Made by a program: the position numbers and the translations under genes
The notes under the pieces: generated by a model
The model's database searches: none
Told to the model about the DNA's origin: nothing
Seen by the model: the letters and a program-made list of their open reading frames with translations, nothing else
Shown: in pieces, positions 1-7,939 of the stretch
Layout of the letters: every line of letters starts with the position of its first letter
Position numbering within the stretch: position 1 is the stretch's first letter
From: Cellvibrionales bacterium UBA4495
GTDB lineage: Bacteria > Pseudomonadota > Gammaproteobacteria > Pseudomonadales > Porticoccaceae
Direction: 5' to 3'
DNA length: 24,364 bases
Assembly: GCA_002388905.1 (NCBI GenBank)
Contig: DGNJ01000022.1
Span: 23,094 to 47,457, forward strand

Positions 1-1191
1 TGGGAGTTTGCCATCGATAACCCGGCGGCGAAGCTGGATCATGGCCATCGCGGCGCCCATGTGGCGGCACAGGCGACCCAGGCCATCACCCGGGCCTATT
101 ACGATATGGACGAAAAACTCTACCGGTATCACCTGGGCTGCTCCGGCGGAGGCCGCATGGGAGCGATGGCCGCCCTGCACCACCCGGAGGACTATGACGG
201 TATCGTTGCCTCAACGGGCTTTGGCAAGGGCGGCAGCGTCTGGTTCCCGTGGATTCTGCAATACCTGATCAACCATCCGGAAGGATGGGTATCCCCGGCC
301 AAGCTCGAAACCCTGGAAAAAGCGGTTGCACAACACTGTGCAGGGCCCGACGGGCTTGTCCGCGACGTGGACGCCTGCGGATTCGATCCCGCGAGCCTTC
401 AATGCCAGGGCGAAAGCAACGACAACTGTCTGACCAAAGCCGAAATCAAGATGGTCGAACGCATCACCGGTCGCCACCCGGTGGGACCGAACGAGACGTC
501 CGGCGGCTTCAGCCTGACCAATCCCACCGGCTGGTCCTCTTTTTTACTGGGCCCCACGCGGCCTACCAACAAAGGCCCCGAAAACCCCTGGGCACCGGAT
601 CCGGCGCCTTATTCCTATGGCCTGGGTCAGAGCATTCTCCGGGGCATGTATTTTAATGACGCCGACTTCAACCTGATGGATTTGGATTTCAACGATCCCG
701 AACATTTGCAGACCCTCGCCGACCATCACGCCGACTGGGGTGCCGTCAGTCCGGATCTTTCCGCCTACAAGGAAGCCGGTGGCAAACTGATCCTGTGGGC
801 GCCGCTCGGTGAAAATGCGGTGCCGCCCCGCACCGAGATCGAATATTATCACGCGCTCCACGAGGCAGTACCGGGTACGGATGAGTTTATGCGCCTCTAC
901 GTGGTGCCCGGCGTATTACACTGCGCCGGGGGTCCCGGCCCCCAGGATGCGCCGGACCGATTCCTCGATAACGTCATTGCCTGGGCCGAGCAGGGAGAGT
1001 CACCGGGCGCCATCGTCACCAGCGCCTCCACCGAGATTCCCCGATATTTTGGCAATGGAGCGCCCTCGCCGGCGCGAACCGTGCTGGTTTGTCCTTATCC
1101 CGAGCGGGCCGTGTTTGTCGGTGAAGAGGGAGAATTCGCCTACGACGCGCGCAACTGGGCGTGCCAATCGGTGACCGACAACGCCCGATGA
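1..1191 (+). CDS. Tannase/feruloyl esterase family protein, 5' end missing
   Basis: This is the C-terminal 396 residues of a secreted alpha/beta-hydrolase of the tannase/FaeB/MHETase family; the reading frame is open through base 1, so the start lies outside the window. The nucleophile elbow GCSGGGRMG is visible (Cys codon 139-141, Ser codon 142-144), as is the acid-bearing loop PLGENAVPP (Glu codon 811-813) and the terminal HCAGGPGPQ motif (His codon 919-921). The paired Cys-Ser and His-Cys fit the family's CS-D-HC arrangement, in which the two cysteines form a disulfide beside the active site. The acid position is Glu where the family normally has Asp. The cysteine-rich segment around residues 110-145 is the start of the lid domain. 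The neighbour at 1273 is a close paralogue, so the pair is a tandem duplication. Family members hydrolyse esters of gallic, ferulic or related aromatic acids; the substrate here is unknown. Confidence 0.88.
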   Translation, partial: WEFAIDNPAAKLDHGHRGAHVAAQATQAITRAYYDMDEKLYRYHLGCSGGGRMGAMAALHHPEDYDGIVASTGFGKGGSVWFPWILQYLINHPEGWVSPAKLETLEKAVAQHCAGPDGLVRDVDACGFDPASLQCQGESNDNCLTKAEIKMVERITGRHPVGPNETSGGFSLTNPTGWSSFLLGPTRPTNKGPENPWAPDPAPYSYGLGQSILRGMYFNDADFNLMDLDFNDPEHLQTLADHHADWGAVSPDLSAYKEAGGKLILWAPLGENAVPPRTEIEYYHALHEAVPGTDEFMRLYVVPGVLHCAGGPGPQDAPDRFLDNVIAWAEQGESPGAIVTSASTEIPRYFGNGAPSPARTVLVCPYPERAVFVGEEGEFAYDARNWACQSVTDNAR

Positions 1192-1272
1192 GGACGGAAT
1201 CAACGGCAATGCGAACGCTCTATTCTGTACCGTTGACGTAACAGTTTAATCGCCAACTCAGAGATAATTACT

Positions 1273-2937
1273 ATGAGAACATACAAAACTATACGATCTG
1301 TTCTGCTTGGCTTCGGCATCCTGAGTGTTTCCGGGGCGGGCATGGCCAAAGAAAAATGCGCGCTCGACAACATCCAGGCCATGGCACCGAAGGGTGCCGT
1401 GGTGGATACGGTTACTCATATCGACGCCCCCATCGCCCACTGCGAAGTAGTGGGTCATACCACCACCCGGAACCCCGGCCCCAACCGGGTAGAGTGGACG
1501 GTGATGTTGCCTGACGACGGCTTCAAGGGCCGGTACTACTTCATCGGCGAAGGTGGAGCCGCCGGTATTGTGCCGACTACCCGGGCCGCCGAAGAGGACC
1601 TGGAGGCCATCTACGGACAAAGCTATTCCGGCACTGAATCCGAAATACAGCTGCAGCGACAGACCATGGGCATGATCGCTGCCTCCTATGCCGGTGCCGC
1701 CGTGCGCAGATTAGCCGAAGGTTTTGCGGTTGCGGGAACGGACACCGGCCACAAAGGGTTTTTGTGGGATTTCATGATCGACAATCCCGCCGCCCGGCTG
1801 GACCACGGCCATCGCGGGGCCCATGTGGCCGCCGTCGCGACACAGGCGATCACCCGGGATTATTACGACATGGACGACAAACTCTACCGCTACCACCTGG
1901 GCTGCTCCGGCGGCGGCCGCATGGGCGCCATGGCGGCGCTGCACCACCCCGGGGATTACGACGGCATCGTAGCTTCCACCGGTTTTGGCAAAGGCAACTC
2001 CATGTGGTTTCCCTGGATTATCCAGTACCTGGTGGAAAAGCCTGACCGCTGGATCTCGCCGGCCAAGCTGGCCTTCCTGGAGGAAAAAGTGGCCGAGCAC
2101 TGTGCCGGACCGGACGGTTTGGTTCGCAACCAGGACGCCTGCGGCTTCGACCTGAACAACGTGCAATGCAAGGGCAAGAGCACGGACAAATGCCTGACCC
2201 GGGATGAAATCGACATGGCCAGGCGCATTACCGAACCCCACCCGGTGGGTCCCGGGGAGAAATCCGGCGGCTTCACCCTGACAAACCCGGTGGGATGGTC
2301 TTCTTTCCTGATAGGAACCACGCGACCCACCAGCGATAATACCGACAATCCCTGGGCACCCAACCCACCGCCCTCCTCCTTCTGGATTGCGAAGAGCATT
2401 CTGCGTGGCGTTTATTTCCAGGACCCGGACTTTGACATGCTCACCGACCTGGATTTCGAGAACCCGCAGCATCTGCAGGTACTCGCCGACCATCACGACG
2501 ACTGGGGCGCCACCAGCCCGGATATTTCCGGGTTCAAGGAGGCAGGCGGCAAATTCATACTCTGGGCGCCCCTGGGGGAGAATGCTGTTCCGCCAGCAAC
2601 GGAAACCCAGTACCACGACCAGCTGGAGGCAACACTTACGCATGTCGATACGTTCTTCCGCACCTATGAAGTGCCGGGCGTGTGGCACTGCGCCGGCGGT
2701 CCCGGACCACAGGACTCCGCCGAGCGTTTTCTCGACAAGGTCATAGCCTGGGTTGAACAAGGCAAACGACCCGATGAAATTGTCCTCAACAGACCCGACG
2801 CCCCCGGCTTGCCGAAAGCTGCTCCGTCGCCCATCCGCACAGTTCTGGTCTGCCCCTATCCGCAGAAAGCGGTGTTTACCGCAGAGGAAGGTGCATTCCC
2901 CTACGATGCCGCGAACTGGAGTTGTCGCGAACAGTAG
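1273..2937 (+). CDS. Secreted tannase/feruloyl esterase family protein (complete paralogue)
   Basis: A 554-residue ester hydrolase, about the usual family length. Residues 1-25 form a signal peptide (basic start, hydrophobic core, likely cleavage after GAGMA), so it should act in the periplasm or outside the cell. Family landmarks in order: LPDDGF, GEGGAAG, GFAVAGTDTGH (around 150-160), the nucleophile elbow with Cys211-Ser212, a cysteine-containing lid from about residue 255, PLGENAVPP with Glu436 at the position normally occupied by catalytic Asp, and His472-Cys473. The spacing from acid to His is 36 residues, the same as in MHETase (Asp492-His528). The ATG follows a weak ribosome site (GAGATAATT). 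It lies 81 bp after a paralogue on the same strand with which it shares most residues over the aligned part. Aromatic carboxylic acid esters are the likely substrates by family; the exact one cannot be read from sequence. Confidence 0.9.
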   Translation: MRTYKTIRSVLLGFGILSVSGAGMAKEKCALDNIQAMAPKGAVVDTVTHIDAPIAHCEVVGHTTTRNPGPNRVEWTVMLPDDGFKGRYYFIGEGGAAGIVPTTRAAEEDLEAIYGQSYSGTESEIQLQRQTMGMIAASYAGAAVRRLAEGFAVAGTDTGHKGFLWDFMIDNPAARLDHGHRGAHVAAVATQAITRDYYDMDDKLYRYHLGCSGGGRMGAMAALHHPGDYDGIVASTGFGKGNSMWFPWIIQYLVEKPDRWISPAKLAFLEEKVAEHCAGPDGLVRNQDACGFDLNNVQCKGKSTDKCLTRDEIDMARRITEPHPVGPGEKSGGFTLTNPVGWSSFLIGTTRPTSDNTDNPWAPNPPPSSFWIAKSILRGVYFQDPDFDMLTDLDFENPQHLQVLADHHDDWGATSPDISGFKEAGGKFILWAPLGENAVPPATETQYHDQLEATLTHVDTFFRTYEVPGVWHCAGGPGPQDSAERFLDKVIAWVEQGKRPDEIVLNRPDAPGLPKAAPSPIRTVLVCPYPQKAVFTAEEGAFPYDAANWSCREQ

Positions 2938-3011
2938 GTCCGGGAACCTATGCAATGATTAAGCACCGGAGCCTTGCAGCCAGTTGCCACACTGCAAGCC
3001 ACAGATGTTTA

Positions 3012-3034
3012 CCCGGAAATACCCCAAATCCGGG
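3012..3034. terminator. Inverted repeat after esterase gene, possible terminator
   Basis: CCCGGA and TCCGGG form a 6-bp stem around an 11-nt loop, 75 bp after the esterase stop. There is no T tract, so intrinsic termination is uncertain. Confidence 0.25.
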
Positions 3035-3052
3035 CAGGCAGCCAGTGGGACC

Positions 3053-3081
3053 TTTAAATCATTCCCGACAGCAGGTATTCT
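3053..3081 (+). promoter_or_regulatory. Candidate promoter for tRNA-Ser
   Basis: TTTAAA (3053-3058) and TATTCT (3076-3081) are separated by 17 bp and followed by a GC-rich stretch, as is common for stable-RNA promoters. A 7-bp inverted repeat TGGCGGC/GCCGCCA (3089-3108) lies between this site and the tRNA and would form a leader hairpin. Both hexamers are imperfect, so this is a candidate only. Confidence 0.3.
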
Positions 3082-3113
3082 TCGCCGCTGGCGGCCCGAT
3101 TGCCGCCAAACGC

Positions 3114-3201
3114 GGAGGGATGGCTGAGAGGTCGAAAGCGCCGGTCTCGAAAACCGGTGTACCGCGAGGTACCCAGGGTTCGAATCCCTGTCCCTCCGCC
3201 A
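3114..3201 (+). tRNA. tRNA-Ser (anticodon CGA)
   Basis: An 88-nt class II tRNA that decodes UCG. The acceptor stem is GGAGGGA (3114-3120) paired with TCCCTCC (3191-3197), then discriminator G and an encoded CCA (3199-3201). The D arm reads GCTGAGAGGTCGAAAGC. The anticodon stem CCGGT/ACCGG holds the loop CTCGAAA, with anticodon CGA at 3148-3150. The long variable arm GTACC-GCGA-GGTAC is typical of tRNA-Ser, and the T arm is CAGGG-TTCGAAT-CCCTG. No other tRNA is adjacent. Confidence 0.97.
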
Positions 3202-3264
3202 GCATAAAATGGGTCACCGACAGGTGGCCCATTTTTGGTGGAGGGACAGGGGTGAGAACCCTGG
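3173..3264. repeat. 92-nt palindrome containing an inverted copy of the tRNA-Ser 3' end
   Basis: Bases 3236-3264 are an inverted copy of 3173-3201, the T arm, acceptor strand and CCA of tRNA-Ser: 25 of 29 positions are exact complements and 2 more are G-U pairs. Between them lies the hairpin AAAATGGGTCACC / GGTGGCCCATTTT (3206-3218, 3223-3235) with loop GACA. A read-through transcript could therefore fold 3173-3264 as one nearly continuous hairpin that would compete with the tRNA T arm and acceptor stem. Origin and role are unknown. Confidence 0.85.
3206..3236 (+). terminator. Intrinsic terminator of tRNA-Ser
   Basis: A 13-bp stem with one T-G wobble (AAAATGGGTCACC / GGTGGCCCATTTT) and tetraloop GACA ends in five T, starting 5 nt after the tRNA CCA. 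The symmetric A and T tails would let it act on both strands. Confidence 0.75.
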
Positions 3265-3330
3265 CCGGTTCGACAAAAGCGACAGCTTTTGGGCCCCGCA
3301 GCGCAGCGAAGGGGGTCCGAAGGACCGAGC
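3265..3330. repeat. Cluster of small hairpins, REP-like
   Basis: Directly after the tRNA palindrome come AAAAGC-GACA-GCTTTT (3275-3290), with the same GACA loop as the terminator before it, then GGGCCCC facing a G-rich tract, and GTCC-GAA-GGAC. The stretch is non-coding in appearance and ends 23 bp before the next start codon. It looks like a repetitive extragenic element, but copy number cannot be judged from one window. Confidence 0.45.
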
Positions 3331-3352
3331 TGCCATTCACAAGAGAATAAGT

Positions 3353-4768
3353 ATGAATGCTTTCCCACTTCATACCGTTAAGGGTCTGACGCTTTGTCTC
3401 TCACTGATAACCGGCTTGGCTGTCAATGCATCTGCCGGGGAAACGGAAATCCCCAAGCTGTTTACACAGCATTGCGCTCAGTGCCACGGCGATAAAGGAC
3501 AGGGGGGCTCGGCCCCGCCGCTGGTGGGCGCGCCGCTTCGCCAGGCCACTGACCTGGGCTCCATCGCCAAGTTGATCGCAAACGGCAGCCCCGCCACCGG
3601 TATGCCCGGGTTCAGGGACATTATGAGTGGCGCGGATCTGTTCTCACTGGCCATGTTTATCGCCGAACAACAGGGATTATCCACCTCTTTACCGAGCGCA
3701 CCACCGTCGATTCCAGACGGTGTCGTCCAGTCCGAAGTCGAATCCTTCAGGGTCGAGCGTCTGGCTGAAGTGGAAAACCCATACGGGATTGCCGTGCTGC
3801 CCGATGGCCGGATACTGGTGACCGAAGCCAAAATCGGCGCGCTTCAAATCATTGAGTCGGGCGAACTGCTTCCGGAACCCGTATCGGGCACCCCCTTCGG
3901 CCCCCCCACCAGGGACTTTTTCAAGCGGCGCCTGATGGATGTGGCAGTGCACCCGGGCAATGGCTGGATTTACCTGACAGCGACTGAAGGGACGGACAAC
4001 GAGAACCTGGCGGAGAGGGGGCGACTGATCCTCAGTCGAGGCCACATCCACAATGGTCAATGGGTGGACGGCGAGACACTGCTGTCAGTACCCACGCATG
4101 AAGGCAGCGGGGGGCGCATCGCCTTTGACAGTGCTGGACGGGTCTATCTCGGCACCGTTCACGCCCCCACCGATGACGATCCGATTCCCTCCCAGGACAT
4201 CGCCAGCCCCCACGGCAAGATCCTGCGCCTGAATGAGGACGGGACAGTGCCACCCGACAACCCCTATGCCGGGCGCGAGGACGCTTTCCCCTATGTCTGG
4301 GCCTACGGACTTCGCGCGCCCCTGGGGCTGGCGGTAGATGACCAGGGCCGGTTGTGGGAGTCGGAAAACGGTCCCAGGGGCGGCGATGAACTGAACCTGA
4401 TCAAGCCGGGGCATAACTACGGTTGGCCGGTAATAACCTGGGGCCACCCCTACGATGAAACCCCGACCGTATCACGAGTCACGCAGGAAGGTATGGAGCA
4501 GCCTGTGGTCAGTTGGGTGCCGTCACCAGCGGTATCCGGTGCGGTTTTCTATGACGCCGACGCATTTCCCGGATGGAAGGACAGCCTGTTTGTCTGCTCC
4601 CTGAAAGGCAGAACGCTTTACCGTATCAAGTTCAAAGGCGATCGCACAGCCCTGATCGAAAACCTGCTGATGGACAGTGATCGCCTTCGGGATATTGCCG
4701 TCGGACCGGACGGCTACCTCTACCTGATTACCGATAGTGGTCTGGTATTGCGTCTGGTGCCGGCCTGA
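3353..4768 (+). CDS. Cytochrome c - PQQ-dependent sugar dehydrogenase fusion
   Basis: A 471-residue periplasmic oxidoreductase. Residues 1-28 are a signal peptide. Residues 30-110 form a small class I cytochrome c with haem motif CAQCH (Cys41, Cys44, His45) and probable axial Met84 in GMPGF. Residues from about 125 to the end form a beta-propeller of the soluble glucose/L-sorbosone dehydrogenase (GSDH) family, shown by [26 protein letters not shown] (likely active-site His), [25 protein letters not shown] and [11 protein letters not shown]. By family, the propeller oxidises a sugar or alcohol with PQQ, and the attached haem would pass electrons on. The motif usually reading GHRNPQG is GLRAPLG here, so the substrate may differ from characterised sugar dehydrogenases. 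The start at 3353 is preceded by AAGAGAA and yields the signal peptide; the frame is open further upstream, but only across the repeat region. Confidence 0.88.
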   Translation: MNAFPLHTVKGLTLCLSLITGLAVNASAGETEIPKLFTQHCAQCHGDKGQGGSAPPLVGAPLRQATDLGSIAKLIANGSPATGMPGFRDIMSGADLFSLAMFIAEQQGLSTSLPSAPPSIPDGVVQSEVESFRVERLAEVENPYGIAVLPDGRILVTEAKIGALQIIESGELLPEPVSGTPFGPPTRDFFKRRLMDVAVHPGNGWIYLTATEGTDNENLAERGRLILSRGHIHNGQWVDGETLLSVPTHEGSGGRIAFDSAGRVYLGTVHAPTDDDPIPSQDIASPHGKILRLNEDGTVPPDNPYAGREDAFPYVWAYGLRAPLGLAVDDQGRLWESENGPRGGDELNLIKPGHNYGWPVITWGHPYDETPTVSRVTQEGMEQPVVSWVPSPAVSGAVFYDADAFPGWKDSLFVCSLKGRTLYRIKFKGDRTALIENLLMDSDRLRDIAVGPDGYLYLITDSGLVLRLVPA

Positions 4769-4786
4769 AGTTCAACCTCCGGCACC
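4756..4786. terminator. Convergent-gene hairpin, possible bidirectional terminator
   Basis: GGTGCCGG (4756-4763) and CCGGCACC (4779-4786) form a perfect 8-bp stem with a 15-nt loop. It spans the stop codon of the dehydrogenase gene and lies 10 bp from the convergent RND gene end. There is no clear T run on either strand. Confidence 0.4.
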
Positions 4787-4795
4787 GCGCGGCCA

Positions 4796-7700
4796 TCAAT
4801 TTGCCACCACTGCTCCGTCGCGCAGGCTCTTCTCTGCGGTGCCATGATCCCGGGCGATCAACAGATAGGCCATGGGCAGGACATAGAGGGTAAACAGGGT
4901 GCCGATGGTCATGCCAAAGGCAATGACAAAACCAAGGGAAAAGCGTGCCACCGCGCCGGCACCTGTGGCAATCAACAGGGGAACCATTGCCATGACCAAC
5001 GCAGCCGTTGTCATCAACACGGGCCGCAGGCGCATTGCGGATGCATGCTCAATGGCTTTTAGCTTGCTGTAACCTTCTTCCTGCAAGCGGTTGGCAAATT
5101 CGACGATGAGGATGCCATGCTTGGAAATCACGCCGATCAGGGTAACCAGCCCCACCTGGGTATAGATGTTGAGGGTGGCGCCGGGTACCTGGAACAGTGC
5201 GAGCACATTGAGACCAAGCAGGGCGCCGCTGATCGCCATGGGCACGGTGATGAGCATGATCAGCGGGTCGCGCCACGATTCAAACTGTGCTGCCAGTACC
5301 AGATAAATAATCAGCAGCGAAAAGAAAAAAATACCCGCCAGGTTGGATGTTTCTGTCTTGAACTGTCGTGACTGACCGCCGTACTCGACGCTGAATCCGG
5401 TAGGCAGTATCTCCGCGGCCGCCGCATCCAGTATGTCGAGCACCTCGCCGATGGATACGCCGGGGCGGGGCACACCACTGATGGTCACGCTGTTGAGTTG
5501 CTGGAAATGTTGCAGTCGCTGCGGCTGCACCGAATCTTTGAGCTGGATAACCGTCCCGATGGGAATCAGCTCGCCGCTGACAGTGCGAGTGTAGTAATTG
5601 TTGAGCTGGTCGGCAGAGAGACGGTCAACCCGCTGCACCTGGGGAATCACCTTGTATGAGCGGTTATCGATGGAAAATCGATTGACGTAGGCGCCCGCCA
5701 GCAACCCCGACAGATCCGCGGACAATTGAGCCATGTCGATGCCCAGTTGGGAGGCCTTTTCCCGGTCGATCAGAATGTTGGTGATGGGCTTGTTGATCTT
5801 CATGTCGCTGTTGAGAAAAATAAACTGTTTGCTGTCCTGGGCCTTTTCCATGACCTGGTCCGCCAGTTCCTTGAGGATCACCGGCGGAGCAGTGCCACCG
5901 ATAACAAATTCCACGGGCATGCCACCGCCCCCCGAGGGCAGGGGCGGGCGTGGCACAACGGCGATTTTCAGGCCAGCCACCTGGGAGACCTGTTTATAGA
6001 TGTCCTCGTTGATGACCTCCACAGTATCGCGGCTGCGCTCGCTGGAAGGGCTAAGGATAAAGGGGCCGAAAGCGCCATTGGTGGCTGTGGCACCACCGAA
6101 GCTCGCAGCGTTGAACTGGAAGTTGGCAACAATGTCCTCGCTGGCTTCGTCAATTTTGTCGAGCCGGGAGGTAAACAGCTCGATATATTCCCGGGTAAGA
6201 CCGGGGTCACTTTCGGCCAGCATAAAGGCAAAACCTGTGTCCTCCTGCGGCGCCAGTTCGCTGGGCGCGGAGATAAACAGAAAAAAACACGACAGGATAA
6301 CTATAAGACCGAAGAGACTAAGCCCGATTTTCTGGTCCATCATGCCGTGCAAACCGCTTTCATATTTGTCCTTTAAACGGTTAAACAGCCCATCAAGGCG
6401 ACTTTCCAGTCGGCGGCTTCGCCCATTAACCCTGTTGTGAGGCTTGAGCAGGTACGCACACATCATCGGCGACAGAGTGAGAGCGACAACGCCCGACAGC
6501 AATACCGAGGCGGCAAGCGTAAACGCAAACTCGGAGAACAGTGTGCCGGTAATACCGCCGAGAAAACCGATGGGCAGATAAACCGCCACCAGGGTGGTGG
6601 TCATTGCCACCACGGGCCAGGCCAGCTCCCTGGCCCCTTGCAAAGCGGCTGCCATGGGCTGCATGCCATCTTCTATATGGCGATGGATGTTCTCGAGCAC
6701 GATAATGGCGTCATCCACGACAATGCCGATGGCCAGCACCATGGCAAGTAACGTCAACAGGTTGAGCGAGTAACCCATCAGCAGCATCAGTGCCATGGCA
6801 CCAATCAGCGACAGGGGCACGGCTATGGCGGGAATGACGACCGAGCGCAGCGAGCCCAGGAACAGGAAAATCACCACCACGACGATAACCACTGCCTCGA
6901 TAATTGTAGTTTGCACATCGTCTATGGCATCGCGAATATAGACTGTCGCGTCGTAAAGTAGCTCGCCTTCAAGACCCTCGGGAAACTGGGGGCTTATCTG
7001 CGTGTCCCAGACCTTGCGCACATCCTCCATGACATCAATGGAATTAGCATCTGGCGCGAGGTCCACGGCGATGAATACCGCCGGCTTGTTTTTGAAACGC
7101 GCCGTGGGGGAGTAGTTTTCCGAGCCCAGTTCCACGTCGGCCACATCGCCTAAGCGAATGATCGCGCCATTTTCGGCCCGGACAATCATCTGACGGAACT
7201 GTTCGATGGAGCGCACATCCGTGTCAGCTTTCAGGTCGACGGCCACCATCGCCGAGCTGGTTGTACCCACAGAGGTAAGGACGTTATTGCGCCTTAATGC
7301 CGTATTGACATCACTGGCGGTGAGATTAAAGGCCGCCATACGTTCCGGTATCATCCAGATACGCGCCGCAAACGGCTGGCCTCCGGCCAGGTTAACCCCT
7401 TGAACGCCGGAAATGGTGGCCAGCTTCGGTTCCACCACCCGCACCAGATAGTCGGTAATCTGATTGATCCGCAACACATCGCTGTAAAACACCATGTAAC
7501 CCGCCGTGCTGAATCCCCCGACAGAGAGTGTCACCACCGGGCTTTCCGATGCTTCCGGCAGCTCGCCGCGTACCTTGTTCACGCTGGCAATGACTTCGGT
7601 GAGGGTTTCATCCGGATCTTTATCCAGGCGCACATAGGCGCGAATCAGACTCCTGTTGGTATCACTGGTGGAAGTGATGTAATCAATGCCCTCGGCAGCT

Positions 7701-7915
7701 GCGACTTCGCGCTCCAGTGGCGTAGTGACAAAATCCTGTACCAATTGGGCGTCGGCACCGGGGTAGGGGGTGGACACTGTAATAACGGCATTTTCCAGCT
7801 TGGGGTATTCCCTCACCTGAAGTTCCATCGCCCCGCGAATACCCACAATGAGGATAAACAGACTGACGACCGAGGCCAGTACAGGTTTTTTGATAAACAG
7901 ATCGGTAAATTTCAC
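4796..7915 (-). CDS. RND (HAE1/AcrB-like) efflux transporter
   Basis: A 1039-residue inner-membrane proton-drug antiporter, normal AcrB-family length. It begins with the typical N-terminal helix and periplasmic entry (VREYPKLENAVITVSTPYPGA). The proton-relay residues are present: Asp401-Asp402 in the fourth membrane helix (GIVVDDAIIVLEN) and Lys932 in helix 10 (GVISKHGILIVEF). Two repeats of helix bundle plus large periplasmic loop are visible. The start is GTG, with only a weak GGGA ribosome site upstream. It lies 24 bp after the adaptor gene and is third in a tetR-adaptor-transporter operon. No outer-membrane channel gene is adjacent, so the pump presumably uses a TolC-type channel encoded elsewhere. 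Family members export drugs, detergents, bile salts or aromatic compounds; the substrate here is not predictable. Confidence 0.95.
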   Translation of the reverse strand: MKFTDLFIKKPVLASVVSLFILIVGIRGAMELQVREYPKLENAVITVSTPYPGADAQLVQDFVTTPLEREVAAAEGIDYITSTSDTNRSLIRAYVRLDKDPDETLTEVIASVNKVRGELPEASESPVVTLSVGGFSTAGYMVFYSDVLRINQITDYLVRVVEPKLATISGVQGVNLAGGQPFAARIWMIPERMAAFNLTASDVNTALRRNNVLTSVGTTSSAMVAVDLKADTDVRSIEQFRQMIVRAENGAIIRLGDVADVELGSENYSPTARFKNKPAVFIAVDLAPDANSIDVMEDVRKVWDTQISPQFPEGLEGELLYDATVYIRDAIDDVQTTIIEAVVIVVVVIFLFLGSLRSVVIPAIAVPLSLIGAMALMLLMGYSLNLLTLLAMVLAIGIVVDDAIIVLENIHRHIEDGMQPMAAALQGARELAWPVVAMTTTLVAVYLPIGFLGGITGTLFSEFAFTLAASVLLSGVVALTLSPMMCAYLLKPHNRVNGRSRRLESRLDGLFNRLKDKYESGLHGMMDQKIGLSLFGLIVILSCFFLFISAPSELAPQEDTGFAFMLAESDPGLTREYIELFTSRLDKIDEASEDIVANFQFNAASFGGATATNGAFGPFILSPSSERSRDTVEVINEDIYKQVSQVAGLKIAVVPRPPLPSGGGGMPVEFVIGGTAPPVILKELADQVMEKAQDSKQFIFLNSDMKINKPITNILIDREKASQLGIDMAQLSADLSGLLAGAYVNRFSIDNRSYKVIPQVQRVDRLSADQLNNYYTRTVSGELIPIGTVIQLKDSVQPQRLQHFQQLNSVTISGVPRPGVSIGEVLDILDAAAAEILPTGFSVEYGGQSRQFKTETSNLAGIFFFSLLIIYLVLAAQFESWRDPLIMLITVPMAISGALLGLNVLALFQVPGATLNIYTQVGLVTLIGVISKHGILIVEFANRLQEEGYSKLKAIEHASAMRLRPVLMTTAALVMAMVPLLIATGAGAVARFSLGFVIAFGMTIGTLFTLYVLPMAYLLIARDHGTAEKSLRDGAVVAN

Positions 7916-7939
7916 GGTGGCATTCCCGGCGGGTCAGAC

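Noticed and set aside
1711..2955. Long minus-strand open frame (414 codons) opposite the second esterase
   Set aside because: The plus strand has clear tannase motifs and a signal peptide; the opposite frame has no recognisable domain and reflects GC-biased third positions.
2922..3373. Open frames on both strands through the tRNA-Ser gene
   Set aside because: They are translations of the tRNA and its inverted copy, a known source of spurious proteins.
5726..6376. Plus-strand open frame of 216 codons inside the RND gene
   Set aside because: Shadow of the transporter; no domain and no ribosome site.
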